Below, piece by piece: positions 1-9,636 of a stretch of 36,322 bases of DNA (position 1 is the first letter of the stretch; every line of letters starts with the position of its first letter). The notes under the pieces are model-generated. The model was given only the letters and a program-made list of their open reading frames with translations, ran no database searches and was not told where the DNA came from. This DNA is from an uncultured Bradyrhizobium sp. (GTDB lineage Bacteria > Pseudomonadota > Alphaproteobacteria > Rhizobiales > Xanthobacteraceae). The stretch is from positions 1 to 36,322 of the forward strand of contig NZ_CAKZHY010000007.1 in assembly GCF_936928535.1 (NCBI RefSeq), written 5' to 3'. Both the position numbers and the translations under genes were made by a program.

Positions 1-141
1 GATGTCCATGCAGAGCTCGACGCACTCGTCGCAGATGAAGACCGTGGGACCCGCGATCAGTTTGCGGACTTCGTGCTGGCTCTTGCCGCAGAACGAGCAA
101 TATAGCGTGTTCTTGGAGTCGCTCGTGCCGACCTTACTCAT
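1..141 (-). CDS. clpX: ATP-dependent Clp protease ATP-binding subunit ClpX (N-terminal fragment, cut by window edge)
   Basis: Only the first 47 codons are inside the window. ClpX is the AAA+ unfoldase that recognises substrates and feeds them into ClpP in the cytoplasm. The fragment shows the N-terminal zinc-binding domain: [20 protein letters not shown], then a second cysteine pair in ICDEC, so Cys15, Cys18, Cys37 and Cys40 form the C4 zinc site used for dimerisation and adaptor binding. The ATG at 141 is the only plausible start: the ATG four bases upstream runs into a stop after three codons. It lies downstream of clpP on the same strand, the order typical of alphaproteobacteria, but a 448-bp gap suggests its own promoter. 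The AAA+ domain lies outside the window. Confidence 0.95.
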
Positions 142-589
142 TCATGTCTCCGTCCGCGGTTCGATCCCGCCCGCTCGATCGTCCCATCCCGAAACATTGA
201 CGGGTAAGGGACTCAAATAGAGCAAATTCCGTACCAAAAAAGACCCTACGCGTTACATCCCGTGCGAATCACGGTCACTCGACTCTCCGCGATCATAGCC
301 GATCATTCGTAGCCAACCATGCTGTCACCCGACTATCAAGAATTCGCTAATCGGGGGTCGCCGGCTACCCGTTACAATACCGTGATTTGAGGCCTTGGCA
401 CGGGCGAAGTGACCGAAATCACCCCGACGTTGCTGGATTACCACGAAAAATGAGCACGAAAGCGGAACTTTCTGCTTGTCGCAGGGCGCAAAAATGGCCT
501 TTTGCGCCCTCGCGAACGCGTCCTTAGCATGAACGCTGAGCTGACGATCCCCGCTAATCCCAAGGATCAAAGTTGCAGTCCCGGTAGTG
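142..589. other. clpP-clpX intergenic region, no gene seen
   Basis: This 448-bp gap holds no convincing gene. A 95-codon open frame on the minus strand (325-612) overlaps the end of clpP in another frame, has no family resemblance and no good ribosome site, so I do not call it. The stretch contains a 10-bp-stem inverted repeat (484-509) and presumably the clpX promoter, which I could not place with confidence. The part nearest clpX is AT-richer than its surroundings, with an A-run at 235-241. Confidence 0.5.
484..509 (-). terminator. Hairpin downstream of clpP, possible terminator or mRNA 3' end
   Basis: A perfect 10-bp inverted repeat (GGGCGCAAAA / TTTTGCGCCC) with a 6-base loop lies about 80 bases after the clpP stop. 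On the minus strand no clear T-run follows, so it is not a textbook rho-independent terminator. It may end or protect clpP mRNA upstream of clpX. Confidence 0.35.
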
Positions 590-1225
590 CTACGGGGTCT
601 TCGCAGACGCAACCTCTTCGGCGCGCTTGTCGATGACCTTGTCGACCAGACCGAACTCTTTGGCGTCGCTCGCGGTCAGGAACTTGTCGCGTTCCAGCGC
701 GTCCTCGATCGACTTGTAGGTCTGGCCGGTGTGCTTCACGTAGATCTCGTTGAGCCGCTTCTTCAGGTTCAGGATTTCCTGCGCGTGCAGCATGATGTCG
801 GTAGCCTGGCCCTGGAAGCCGCCCGAGGGCTGGTGAACCATGATGCGCGCGTTCGGCAGCGAGAAGCGCATGTCCTTCTCGCCGGCGCAGAGCAGCAGGG
901 ACCCCATCGAAGCCGCCTGGCCGGTGCACAGCGTCGAGACCGGGGGCCGGATGAACTGCATGGTGTCGTAGATCGCAAGGCCCGACGTCACCACGCCACC
1001 CGGCGAATTGATGTACATCGAGATTTCTTTCTTCGGATTTTCCGCTTCAAGGAACAGAAGCTGCGCGACGACCAGCGTCGACATGCCGTCCTCGACCGGC
1101 CCGGTCACGAAGATGATGCGCTCTTTCAACAGGCGCGAGAAAATGTCGTAGGCGCGCTCGCCACGGTTGGTCTGCTCGACCACCATGGGCACGAGGTTCA
1201 TGTAGGTTTCAACCGGATCGCGCAT
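590..1225 (-). CDS. clpP: ATP-dependent Clp protease proteolytic subunit ClpP
   Basis: Serine peptidase (family S14) that forms the double heptameric barrel degrading unfolded proteins delivered by ClpX or ClpA. The 211-residue protein has the full catalytic triad: Ser106 in GQAASMGS, His131 in MVHQPSGG and Asp180 in LERDKFL. The oxyanion-loop motif NSPGG is at residues 73-77. Length is normal for rhizobial ClpP, and the N-terminus [20 protein letters not shown] is the standard axial-pore region. The ATG at 1225 gives the family start. It lies between tig and clpX on the same strand. A terminator after tig and a heat-shock-like promoter upstream suggest it is transcribed independently of tig. 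Confidence 0.97.
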   Translation of the reverse strand: MRDPVETYMNLVPMVVEQTNRGERAYDIFSRLLKERIIFVTGPVEDGMSTLVVAQLLFLEAENPKKEISMYINSPGGVVTSGLAIYDTMQFIRPPVSTLCTGQAASMGSLLLCAGEKDMRFSLPNARIMVHQPSGGFQGQATDIMLHAQEILNLKKRLNEIYVKHTGQTYKSIEDALERDKFLTASDAKEFGLVDKVIDKRAEEVASAKTP

Positions 1226-1339
1226 GAGTCACCTAGGGTTTTAGAGGCGGACATCGCCAGTCTTGGCTGCCAGCTGGGCTGGCCGATGGACGTCCCGTGA
1301 TGCAGGAAGTTGGTAGCGGTAGAACGCGTAGGTACCGAC

Positions 1340-1367
1340 AGATATAGCCCAATTCGCGCCAGACAAG
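1340..1367 (-). promoter_or_regulatory. Candidate RpoH (sigma-32) type promoter of clpP
   Basis: Read on the minus strand, CTTG (1367-1364) is followed 16 bases later by CTATAT (1347-1342). This resembles the alphaproteobacterial heat-shock promoter pattern CTTG-N16-18-CYTAT. It lies about 115 bases upstream of the clpP ATG and downstream of the tig terminator. Heat-shock control of clpP is known in related bacteria; its use here is inferred. Confidence 0.45.
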
Positions 1368-1427
1368 TGCGGAGCGAATTAAGGCTTAATCCATTCGCCC
1401 CTTGCGGCACTTCAAGCTGATTCTCGC

Positions 1428-1461
1428 AAAAACGCCCAGCCGGCCATCTGGCTAGCTGGGC
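1428..1461 (-). terminator. Rho-independent terminator of tig
   Basis: On the minus strand GCCCAGC pairs with GCTGGGC around an inner GCCA/TGGC stem, and the hairpin is followed directly by GTTTTTG. It sits about 45 bases after the tig stop, so it should separate tig from clpP transcription. Confidence 0.75.
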
Positions 1462-1503
1462 CTGTTTGCTGATCATCCTTAACAGGAGGCTGCGTCAAAG
1501 CCT

Positions 1504-2862
1504 TCAGGCCGCAGTCTTTTCCTCGTCGTCCTTGTACAGGTCCTCGCGTGAAACCTTCTTCTCGGTCACGTTGGCAAGCTCGAGGATGAAGTCGACGACC
1601 TTGTCCTCGTAGATCGGTGCACGAAGCTGGGCCAATGCCTGGGCGTTGTTGCGATAGAAGTCCCAGACTTCCTTCTCGCGGCCCGGCATCTGGCGCGCAC
1701 GCTCGATCACGGCGCGGCCGACTTCGTCGTCGGTGACGGTGATCTTGTTCTTCTCGCCGATCTCGGAGAGCACGAGGCCGAGCCGCACGCGGCGGTCGGC
1801 GATCTTGCGGTACTCTTCCTTCGCCTTGTCCTCAGTGGTGTCCTCGTCGGCGAAGGTCTTGCCGGCAGAATCCATCTCGGCCTTGACCGAGTTCCACATC
1901 AGATTGAACTCCTCGTCGACGAGCGAGGGTGGCGCCTCGAAGCGATGCGCCTCGTCGAGACGATCGAGCAGCGCACGCTTGACGCGCTGGCGCGTCGCAC
2001 CGGCGAACTCCGCAGCCAGACGCTCGCGCGCAGCTTCCTTGAGCTTGTCGAGCGATTCCAGGCCGAGCGTCTTGGCGAACTCGTCGTTGATCTCGATATC
2101 CTGGGGCGCTTCGATCAGCGTCGCGGTGGTCTCGAACTCGGCCGGCTGGCCGGCGAGCTTCTCGCTCATGTAATTCTTGGGGAACGACACTTTCAGCGTA
2201 CGCGTCTCGTTCGCGCCGATGCCCATGAGCTGCTCCTCGAAGCCTGGAATGAAGGTGTTGGAGCCGATCGCGACCTGGATGCCCTCGCCGGTGCCGCCCT
2301 CGAAGGCTTCGCCGTTGATGGTGCCCTTGAAGTTGATGGTGACGCGGTCGCCGGAAGCGGCCTTCTCGCCGTCGGCCTTGGCGGCATAGCCGCGGTTGGT
2401 GTCGGCGATGCGCTTGATCGCCTCGTCGACGTCCGAATCGGACACGTCGGCGACGGGCTTCTCGACCTGGAAGGATTTGAAGTCGGCCAGCGCGATGGCG
2501 GGGACCACTTCGATCGCGACCGTGTAGGTCAGATCGGTCTTGCCGTTCAGCAGCTCCTCGACCTCGGCCTGCTCGGTCGGCATCGTGATCTTCGGCTCGG
2601 TAGCGAGCTTGAAGCCGCGCTCGCTGAAGAGCTGGGTATTGGTGTCGCGGATGGTCTGGTCGATGGTCTCGGCCATCACCGAGCGGCCATAGACCTTCTT
2701 GAGGTGCGTGACCGGCACCTTGCCGGGACGGAAGCCGTTGAGGCGCACCTTGTCCTTGAGGTCGACGAGCTTGGCGCCAGCCTTGGCGTCGAGATCAGAC
2801 GCGGGAACGCTGATTTTGAACTCGTGCTTCAAACCTTCCGAGAGGGTTTCTGTGACCTGCAT
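1504..2862 (-). CDS. tig: Trigger factor (ribosome-associated chaperone and prolyl isomerase)
   Basis: Binds ribosomal protein L23 at the exit tunnel and shields nascent chains. With the ATG at 2862 the protein is 452 residues, the usual size. The ribosome-binding signature GFRPGKVP is near residues 43-50, followed by the FKBP-type PPIase domain (about 165-250; [20 protein letters not shown]) and a helical C-terminal chaperone region ending in a charged tail. An in-frame TTG three codons upstream (2871) is less likely: family members begin [10 protein letters not shown], and a purine-rich stretch (GAGAAGAAG) lies at a workable distance from the ATG. It is first in the tig, clpP, clpX order, and its own terminator follows. 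Confidence 0.96.
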   Translation of the reverse strand: MQVTETLSEGLKHEFKISVPASDLDAKAGAKLVDLKDKVRLNGFRPGKVPVTHLKKVYGRSVMAETIDQTIRDTNTQLFSERGFKLATEPKITMPTEQAEVEELLNGKTDLTYTVAIEVVPAIALADFKSFQVEKPVADVSDSDVDEAIKRIADTNRGYAAKADGEKAASGDRVTINFKGTINGEAFEGGTGEGIQVAIGSNTFIPGFEEQLMGIGANETRTLKVSFPKNYMSEKLAGQPAEFETTATLIEAPQDIEINDEFAKTLGLESLDKLKEAARERLAAEFAGATRQRVKRALLDRLDEAHRFEAPPSLVDEEFNLMWNSVKAEMDSAGKTFADEDTTEDKAKEEYRKIADRRVRLGLVLSEIGEKNKITVTDDEVGRAVIERARQMPGREKEVWDFYRNNAQALAQLRAPIYEDKVVDFILELANVTEKKVSREDLYKDDEEKTAA

Positions 2863-3041
2863 GGCGTCCAATCTTCTTCTCGTTCGGTCCCGGCACGCTA
2901 CCCGCGTCGGGACGCTGTCATTAATCGATCCGGCGCGAGGTAAAACACCTCAACGCCGGTGGTTCATCGAGCCCGGCTCCGAGCGGAAAAACATCCGCGC
3001 GGAGCAAGGCCCCAGTAATCCGTGCAAACGCGATAAGCGCT

Positions 3042-3126
3042 TGGTGCGGGCGGAGGGACTCGAACCCCCACAACTTTCGTCACTGGAACCTAAATCCAGC
3101 GCGTCTACCAGTTCCGCCACGCCCGC
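3042..3126 (-). tRNA. tRNA-Leu (anticodon UAG)
   Basis: An 85-base tRNA reads on the minus strand from GCGGGCGTGGCGGAACTGG to a genome-encoded CCA. The 7-bp acceptor (GCGGGCG/CGCCCGC) pairs fully with A as discriminator. The anticodon stem CTGGA/TCCAG encloses TTTAGGT, so the anticodon is TAG, reading CUA codons. The long variable arm marks a class II (leucine) tRNA, and the T-arm holds GGTTCGAGTCC. A TATAAG hexamer about 50 bases upstream (3173-3178) may be its -10 box; I see no good -35 partner. Confidence 0.96.
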
Positions 3127-3280
3127 GTGAATTTGCATCAAGACCGGCCGCGATGCCGCGGGCGGCCGGGCTTATAGCATGTGCCCGACTGTTCGCAGCA
3201 AAAAAATGGCCCGATGGACGCACCCTTCAAGTAGGCACGATGGCTGGACTTATCCAGCGCCGCGTGGTCCGGATCGCACC

Positions 3281-4597
3281 ATGACACTGCGGATTTTTGC
3301 CCCTGATCGGCGTCAGGTTTTGGCGGGACTGGGAGCCTCCCTCGGAGCCCCTGTGGCCGGGCTCTTGGCCGGCGGCGCAGCCCCGCTCCCGACCGCCCAG
3401 GTCCTTCTCCAGGCCAAGCCTGCAACGTTGGACTTGCGGCCGGGCCAGATGGCTACACCGATCTGGGAGCTCGCCGCCGCAAGCCATACCAGGGGCGTCC
3501 ATCTCCGCCGTGGCGACATCTGTGAGGTGGTGTTTCGAAACGACCTGCCCGTGCCGCTGGCGCCGGCCTGGTATGGTCTCAATGGTGCCGCCCTCGCCGA
3601 CCCCCATCGGGGGCGCGCGCCGACGGCCCCGGGAGCGACAGAAACATCAACGATCTCAATATCATCAGCCGGAACCCTGCTGGCTGACTTCCGCCTGTTC
3701 GAGGGTAGCCTGAAGCAGCCCGCGCGACCGCTTCCCATCATCGCCGAGGAGGCGGGCGGCGTCGCCGTCGACCGCGACGAGGTCCTGCTGATCGAGGAAT
3801 GGCGTCTGCGACCGGATGGCACCGCGGTCCCGCCGGGCCAGGATCCGAAGGACACCACCCCGCTCTATACGATCAACGGACAGACCTCATTCGAACTCTC
3901 AGCCCAGGGCAACCAGCGGCTGCGGCTGCGCTTTATCAATGGCTCGCAACGTTCTGTCCTGGCGATCAAATTGGAGAACTGCGACGTCCAGGTCATGGCC
4001 CTGGACGGCCAGCCCGCCGAGCCGTTCCCGGCACGCAACGGCGCTCTCCTGCTGGCCCCGGGCACAAGGGCCGATGCGTTTGTGGATACGGCCAGAACGG
4101 CCCAGTTCCTCCTGCATGACGGCAAGGCGGCGCGCCGGATTGGGGCCCTCAGGGTCACCGGCTGGCAAGAGCGGCGTGCGCCTCTCCTGCAGCCGCGGCC
4201 GCTGCCATGGAACGATCTGCCCGAAAAGCTCGACCTCAAAGGAGCCCTGCGGCTGGACATCGCGCTCGGCGCGCCCGACAGCGGCTGGGCGCGGACGGCA
4301 AACTTCTCCACCGCCTCTGAGCCCGCCTTCCGCACCAAGGCCGGCCGCACCGTCGTGCTGGCCTTGAAGAACCCCGCCCCCGTCGCCAGCGTCTTCTCTC
4401 TGCATGGCCACCATTTCCGCCTGCTCGACAAGCTCGACGACGGCTGGAAGCCCTACTGGCTCGACACGCTCGCCATCGAGCCCGGCCAAATCGAGCGCAT
4501 CGCCTTCGCCGCAACCTCGCCGGGCCGATGGCTGATCGAATCCGTCGAGACCGATTGGGCCGCACCGCGCCTGGTGCGCTGGTACGGCGTGGAGTGA
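3281..4597 (+). CDS. Multicopper-oxidase-fold protein lacking most copper ligands, probable Tat export
   Basis: Cupredoxin-repeat protein of about 438 residues in the multicopper oxidase superfamily. I place the start at ATG 3281 because it puts a twin-arginine signal at the N-terminus (PDRRQVLAGLG, then a hydrophobic Ala/Gly/Leu stretch); an open frame extends to 3179. The superfamily fold shows in RLRFINGSQRS, LAPGTRADAFVD and FSLHGHHFRLLDK near the C-terminus. The ligand motifs are mostly gone: the domain 1 HWHG site reads WYG, the YHSH site reads LADFRLF, and the terminal HCHxxxHxxxGM site reads ESVETDWAAPRL. Only HGHHF survives. This resembles FtsP/SufI, a copper-free relative that stabilises the divisome, more than a working laccase. 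It is convergent with the GNAT gene, one base apart. Confidence 0.75.
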   Translation: MTLRIFAPDRRQVLAGLGASLGAPVAGLLAGGAAPLPTAQVLLQAKPATLDLRPGQMATPIWELAAASHTRGVHLRRGDICEVVFRNDLPVPLAPAWYGLNGAALADPHRGRAPTAPGATETSTISISSAGTLLADFRLFEGSLKQPARPLPIIAEEAGGVAVDRDEVLLIEEWRLRPDGTAVPPGQDPKDTTPLYTINGQTSFELSAQGNQRLRLRFINGSQRSVLAIKLENCDVQVMALDGQPAEPFPARNGALLLAPGTRADAFVDTARTAQFLLHDGKAARRIGALRVTGWQERRAPLLQPRPLPWNDLPEKLDLKGALRLDIALGAPDSGWARTANFSTASEPAFRTKAGRTVVLALKNPAPVASVFSLHGHHFRLLDKLDDGWKPYWLDTLAIEPGQIERIAFAATSPGRWLIESVETDWAAPRLVRWYGVE

Positions 4598-4598
4598 T

Positions 4599-5042
4599 CT
4601 ATCGGCCTGCGCGTGTCCAAATGTAGCGGGCGTCGGGCTCCTTCTCTTCGTTCCGGGCGCCATCCGTTTCCTCGGCCAGCGTGAACCCGCGCCCTTCATA
4701 GAAGCGCCGCGCAGGCGCGTTGCGCTGGAAGGTCCAGAGCTCGAGCCGCTGGCGCGCGCCTTTGGCGATGTCGAGGAGTTCGGTGCCGATGCCGCGGCCA
4801 TGTGCGGCCGCACGAACGTAGAGCTGCTCGATCCAGCCGTCACGAAACGCGATGATCCCGCAGAGTTCATCGCCGTCGAAATGTCCCCAGACGCGGCAGG
4901 TCGGGAAAACGCGCTCGCGATAGAACCAGCGGTCCTCATCCGGCGTGTGCAGCCCGGCGAGCCATGGCATCGCGTGATCGAACGCGATCCGATGGACTTG
5001 CGCCGCCGCGCCCATATCGGTGAGCGCGAGCTGCCTGGGCAT
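4599..5042 (-). CDS. GNAT family N-acetyltransferase
   Basis: Single-domain cytoplasmic acetyltransferase of 147 residues. The acetyl-CoA binding loop is seen as RAAAHGRGIGTELL after the strand IEQLYV, and the C-terminal half has the typical NAPARRFYEGRGF helix-strand. The substrate cannot be told from sequence. The ATG at 5042 shares one base with the TGA of nnrD (TGATG), so it is probably translated by coupling to that gene. An in-frame TTG at 5045 is possible but would fall inside the nnrD stop. The stop lies one base from that of the convergent oxidase-like gene. Confidence 0.85.
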   Translation of the reverse strand: MPRQLALTDMGAAAQVHRIAFDHAMPWLAGLHTPDEDRWFYRERVFPTCRVWGHFDGDELCGIIAFRDGWIEQLYVRAAAHGRGIGTELLDIAKGARQRLELWTFQRNAPARRFYEGRGFTLAEETDGARNEEKEPDARYIWTRAGR

Positions 5043-6541
5043 CAATACTCGATCCCGAGCGCGTTATAGATGCGGCGGTGCACCGCCGGCAGCGTTTCGG
5101 TGAGATCTTCCGCGATCAGCCCCGGCCCGGCTTCGCTCGCGGCCTCGCCGTGCATCCAGACGCCGATGCTCGCCGCCTCGAACGCCGGGACGCCCTGCGC
5201 GAGGATCCCTGCGATGATACCCGACAGAACGTCGCCGGCACCGGCGGTGGCGAGCCAGGGTGGCGCATTGGCGGCGATGGTGGCGCGGCCGTCGGGCGCG
5301 GCGATCGTGGTGTCAGGCCCCTTCAACAGCACGACGGCGCCGGAGCGTTCGGCCGCGGCGCGCACGCGCTCGAGCTTCGAACGACCCGGAGTCTTGTTGC
5401 TGAGGTCGGAGAACAGGCGCGGAAACTCGCCCTCATGTGGCGTCAGCACCACGGCGGTATCCTGCGACGACTTGATCGATTCAAACAGGCGCTCGGGACT
5501 TGCCGCAAAACTCGTCAGCGCGTCCGCATCGAGCACCAGATGCCGCTGCGCGGCGAGCGCGGTATGAACCATGTCGGAGGTGCGATCACCAATTCCAGCT
5601 CCGGGACCGATCATGCAGGTGTTGTAGCGCTTGTCTCCCAGCAGCTCGCCGAACTCGACGGCGATGTCGACAGGACGCACCATGACCGCCGTCAGCGCGG
5701 CCGCGTTGATCGCAAGCGCGTCGCGCGGGGTCGCGAGCGTCACGAGGCCCGCGCCGGCGCGCAAGGCGCCCCGGGCGGCAAGCCGTGCAGCGCCGGTCGC
5801 TGCGGCATCGCCCGACACCGCCAGCACGTGGCCGCGTGCATATTTGTGGCCGTCGATACGCGGCACCGGGAAAGCGGCGGCCCAGAAATCCGGATCGTTC
5901 TCAAAGGTCTGCGGCGCGATCGCGTCGAGCACCTGCGCGTCGATGCCGATATCGGCGACGCGCACGCGGCCGCAATGCATGCGGCCGGGCAACAACAGAT
6001 GCGCGAGCTTCTTGCGAAAGAAGGTGACGGTCTCGGTGGCGTTCACCGCCACGCCCAGCACGGCCGCGCTGGTGCCGTTGATGCCGCTCGGCAGGTCGAC
6101 TGCCAGCACCGGGGCACCGTTGGCGTTGATCGCTTCGATCATCGCGCGCGCCTCGCCATCAACGGGGCGGCTGAGGCCCGCCCCGAACAGTGCGTCGATG
6201 ATCAGCGCCGGCCTTCCGATCGCCTGCGGATTGAACGGCAGCACCGGATGCTTCCAGCCGCGCGCAGCCGAGGCCGCGTCGCCCTGGAGCTGGTCGCGCT
6301 CGCACATCAGGATGACCGAGACCTCGCGCCCTTGCGCGGCGAGCTCGGCAGCTGCGACAAAACCGTCGCCGCCATTGTTGCCGGGGCCGGCCACGATCAG
6401 GATTGGCCCCTCCTCCACCAGCGCATTGGCGGCCTCGGCAACCGCCTGGCCCGCGCTCAGCATCAGCTTGAAGCCGGGCGTGCCTGCCGCAATGCTGAGC
6501 TGGTCAGCGCGCTGCATCTCAGCGTTGGTCAATACTTCCAT
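5042..6541 (-). CDS. nnrD: Bifunctional NAD(P)HX epimerase / ADP-dependent NAD(P)H-hydrate dehydratase
   Basis: Repairs hydrated NAD(P)H: the N-terminal YjeF domain interconverts R and S forms of NAD(P)HX and the C-terminal ribokinase-like domain dehydrates the S form using ADP. The 499-residue protein has GPGNNGGDGFVAAAEL and IIDALFGAGLSRPV in the first domain. The second has KYARGHVLAVSGD, DADALTSFA, LTPHEGEFPRL, LLKGPDTTIA and the nucleotide-site motif TAGAGDVLSGIIAG. The ATG at 6541 is chosen because it starts MEVLTNAEMQRAD as in homologues and has GGGAAG just upstream; the open frame runs to 6676 without family support. It is divergent from glnB and coupled to the downstream GNAT gene. 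Confidence 0.94.
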   Translation of the reverse strand: MEVLTNAEMQRADQLSIAAGTPGFKLMLSAGQAVAEAANALVEEGPILIVAGPGNNGGDGFVAAAELAAQGREVSVILMCERDQLQGDAASAARGWKHPVLPFNPQAIGRPALIIDALFGAGLSRPVDGEARAMIEAINANGAPVLAVDLPSGINGTSAAVLGVAVNATETVTFFRKKLAHLLLPGRMHCGRVRVADIGIDAQVLDAIAPQTFENDPDFWAAAFPVPRIDGHKYARGHVLAVSGDAAATGAARLAARGALRAGAGLVTLATPRDALAINAAALTAVMVRPVDIAVEFGELLGDKRYNTCMIGPGAGIGDRTSDMVHTALAAQRHLVLDADALTSFAASPERLFESIKSSQDTAVVLTPHEGEFPRLFSDLSNKTPGRSKLERVRAAAERSGAVVLLKGPDTTIAAPDGRATIAANAPPWLATAGAGDVLSGIIAGILAQGVPAFEAASIGVWMHGEAASEAGPGLIAEDLTETLPAVHRRIYNALGIEY

Positions 6542-7258
<717 letters not shown>

Positions 7259-7301
7259 GCCGGGTGCTATCCCGAATTTTGCGACACTCTGAAAGAAATA
7301 A

Positions 7302-7330
7302 AGGCTGCTTCGGCGGCCTGATTTCGTTTG
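7302..7330 (+). terminator. Hairpin between glnB and glnA, partial terminator or attenuator
   Basis: AGGCTGC pairs with GCGGCCT (one G-T wobble) around a TTCG tetraloop at 7302-7319, followed by GATTTCGTTT. The T-run is broken, so termination may be partial. It would allow different levels of glnB and glnA. Confidence 0.45.
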
Positions 7331-7409
7331 TGCGGTTGCGCCAACTCGCCGAAAGCGAGAACGAATCTGCTCACCTGGAAACCGACCCGCAGAGCCATAA
7401 GGGGTATGC

Positions 7410-8819
7410 ATGAAGACCGCCAAAGACGTCCTGAAATCGATCAAGGACAACGACGTCAAGTACGTCGACCTGCGCTTCACCGATCCGCGCGGCAAGTGGC
7501 AGCACGTGACGTTCGACATCAGCATGATCGATGAGGACATTTTCGCCGAAGGAACGATGTTCGACGGCTCCTCGATCGCCGGCTGGAAAGCGATCAACGA
7601 GTCCGACATGTGCCTGATGCCCGATCCGGTGACCGCGACGATCGATCCGTTCTTCGCTGAAACCACCATGGTCATCACCTGCGACGTGCTCGAGCCGACC
7701 ACCGGCGAGCCCTACAACCGCGACCCGCGCGGCATCGCCAAGAAGGCCGAGGCCATGGTGAAGTCGATGGGCGTGGGCGACAGCGTGTTCGTCGGCCCCG
7801 AAGCCGAGTTCTTCGTGTTCGACGACGTCCGCTATTCGTCCGATCCCTACAAGACCGGCTTCCGTCTCGACTCCTCGGAGCTGCCGATCAACGCCGACAC
7901 CGAATATGAAGGCGGCAATCTCGGTCACCGCATCCGCACCAAGGGCGGCTACTTCCCCGTTCCGCCGCAGGACTCGGTGCAGGACATGCGCTCCGAGATG
8001 TTAGGGGCCATGGCCAAGATGGGCGTCAAGGTCGAGAAGCATCACCACGAGGTCGCTTCCGCCCAGCACGAGCTCGGCATGAAGTTCGACACCCTGACGC
8101 TGATGGCCGACCACATGCAGATCTACAAGTACTGCATCCACCAGGTCGCGCATATCTACGGCAAGACCGCCACCTTCATGCCGAAGCCGGTCTACGGCGA
8201 CAACGGCTCGGGCATGCACGTGCACCAGTCGATCTGGAAGGACGGCAAGCCGGTATTCGCCGGCAACAAATACGCCGACCTGTCGGAGACCTGCCTTCAC
8301 TATATCGGCGGCATCATCAAGCACGCCAAGGCGATCAACGCCTTCACCAACCCGTCGACCAACTCGTACAAGCGTCTGGTCCCGGGCTATGAGGCCCCCG
8401 TGCTGCTCGCCTACTCCGCGCGCAACCGCTCGGCCTCCTGCCGCATTCCCTACACGGCTTCGCCGAAGGCCAAGCGTGTCGAGGTGCGCTTCCCCGATCC
8501 GATGGCCAATCCCTATCTCGGCTTCGCCGCAATGCTGATGGCGGGCCTTGACGGCATCAAGAACAAGATCGATCCGGGTCCGGCGATGGACAAGGACCTC
8601 TACGATCTGCCGAAGGAAGAGCTGAAGCAGATCCCGACGGTGTGCGGTTCGCTCCGAGAAGCCCTCGAAAACCTCGACAAGGACCGCGGCTTCCTCAAGA
8701 ACGGCGGCGTGTTCGACGACGACTTCATCGACGCCTACATCGAGCTGAAGATGACCGAAGTCGCCCGCTTCGAGATGACCCCGCACCCGGTCGAGTTCGA
8801 GATGTACTATTCGGGCTAA
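7410..8819 (+). CDS. glnA: Glutamine synthetase type I (GSI)
   Basis: Makes glutamine from glutamate, ammonia and ATP as a cytoplasmic dodecamer; it is the main ammonia-assimilating enzyme. The 469-residue length is standard for GSI. Signatures include FDGSSIAGW near residues 51-59, the metal/substrate region [19 protein letters not shown] and NRSASCRIP. The adenylylation site is Tyr398 (counting Met) in [11 protein letters not shown], so the enzyme should be switched by GlnE under PII control. Ribosome site AAGGGG lies five bases before the ATG. A strong terminator follows, closing the glnBA unit. Confidence 0.98.
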   Translation: MKTAKDVLKSIKDNDVKYVDLRFTDPRGKWQHVTFDISMIDEDIFAEGTMFDGSSIAGWKAINESDMCLMPDPVTATIDPFFAETTMVITCDVLEPTTGEPYNRDPRGIAKKAEAMVKSMGVGDSVFVGPEAEFFVFDDVRYSSDPYKTGFRLDSSELPINADTEYEGGNLGHRIRTKGGYFPVPPQDSVQDMRSEMLGAMAKMGVKVEKHHHEVASAQHELGMKFDTLTLMADHMQIYKYCIHQVAHIYGKTATFMPKPVYGDNGSGMHVHQSIWKDGKPVFAGNKYADLSETCLHYIGGIIKHAKAINAFTNPSTNSYKRLVPGYEAPVLLAYSARNRSASCRIPYTASPKAKRVEVRFPDPMANPYLGFAAMLMAGLDGIKNKIDPGPAMDKDLYDLPKEELKQIPTVCGSLREALENLDKDRGFLKNGGVFDDDFIDAYIELKMTEVARFEMTPHPVEFEMYYSG

Positions 8820-8844
8820 CCGGCTCGAAGGATCACGACATGAG

Positions 8845-8875
8845 AAAGGCGCCCTTCGGGGCGCCTTTTTGTTTT
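8845..8875 (+). terminator. Rho-independent terminator of glnA
   Basis: GGCGCCC pairs with GGGCGCC around a TTCG tetraloop, flanked by AAA and followed by TTTTTGTTTT. It starts 26 bases after the glnA stop and is a textbook terminator. Confidence 0.92.
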
Positions 8876-8910
8876 GGTGCATGATCGGCGGATCACTTCG
8901 CGCCGTTGGC

Positions 8911-9002
8911 TTTCGTTCTGCGTCTGACTCCATTCCGTTCTCAAAGAACGAATCGGAATCGTGAAAATCGGCACACACCAGATCCTGCTAATTGGTTTAT
9001 TC
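8911..9002. repeat. Direct repeat copy 1 (92 bp) flanking the small hydrolase gene
   Basis: This 92-bp stretch recurs in the same orientation at 9752-9843. By eye there are 15 differences, only one of them in the first 51 positions. Each copy contains the small palindrome CGTTCT-CAA-AGAACG. It looks like a dispersed intergenic repeat and not a gene. Confidence 0.8.
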
Positions 9003-9024
9003 CGTCCACGACCCATCCGACTTG

Positions 9025-9636
9025 CTAAAGCAGCGGCCTCAGCCATTCCCGCCCCAGGCGAATGTCATCCTCAGTGATCGAATGACCCGTTGGGAGCTGG
9101 TGGTGCGTCATCTCTGCACCCATGTGGGCGAGACGGTTTGCCAAGCGGGCACCATCGCCAGGCGATCGCCGCTCGTCGTGATGGCCGTCGATGATGAGAA
9201 CTGGTGTCCGCGGAAGGCGTGTGCCCGGATCGGTGGCGAATGGCGATAGCGGCCTGAGAAGAACCGCAGCGGAGACACATTGGGGATAGAGCATGAGCAG
9301 TGCAGCCGCGATGATTGCACCGTTCGAAAAGCCAACGGCAATCGGAGGTTTCGGGAACCGATAGTCTACGCCGATATGGGCCACATCATCGGCGAGCCGA
9401 CCGGCTCGGGCAACGAGATCGCGTTCATCGATTGAGCGATCCTCGAACCGGCGAAAGAATGCAAAGCCGCCTTCCCAAGGCATGCTGCCGCGAACCGCGA
9501 CCGCCATCGCGGATGGCGCAAGCTGTCTGGCGAGCGGCACCATGTGCTGCTCCGTCCCGCCAGAGCCATGAAGCATCAGCAGCGGCGTGTGACCCAACCC
9601 TGCACCCCCGAGCAGATAGTGATCATGTGAGGGCAT
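9025..9636 (-). CDS. Alpha/beta hydrolase (phospholipase/carboxylesterase type)
   Basis: Small cytoplasmic esterase-like protein of 203 residues. The oxyanion motif HGSGGTE is at residues 23-29, the nucleophile Ser104 in GFSNGA, an acid candidate Asp154 (or Asp161) in DGHHDERRSPGD, and His185 in GHSITEDD, in the spacing expected for the abhydrolase_2 family. In several bacteria this domain is tied to glyoxalase-like dioxygenases of hydroquinone metabolism; here it stands alone and its substrate is unknown. The ATG at 9636 has GGGAG six bases upstream. The gene is bracketed by two copies of a 92-bp direct repeat. Confidence 0.87.
   Translation of the reverse strand: MPSHDHYLLGGAGLGHTPLLMLHGSGGTEQHMVPLARQLAPSAMAVAVRGSMPWEGGFAFFRRFEDRSIDERDLVARAGRLADDVAHIGVDYRFPKPPIAVGFSNGAIIAAALLMLYPQCVSAAVLLRPLSPFATDPGTRLPRTPVLIIDGHHDERRSPGDGARLANRLAHMGAEMTHHQLPTGHSITEDDIRLGREWLRPLL

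Noticed and set aside
325..612. 95-codon open frame overlapping the end of clpP
   Set aside because: It has no similarity, no good ribosome site and overlaps clpP in another frame.
2950..3041. Terminator after the tRNA-Leu gene (TCCGCGCGGA followed by TGTTTTTCC on the minus strand)
   Set aside because: The palindrome is too short to form a stable hairpin with a loop; termination here cannot be supported.
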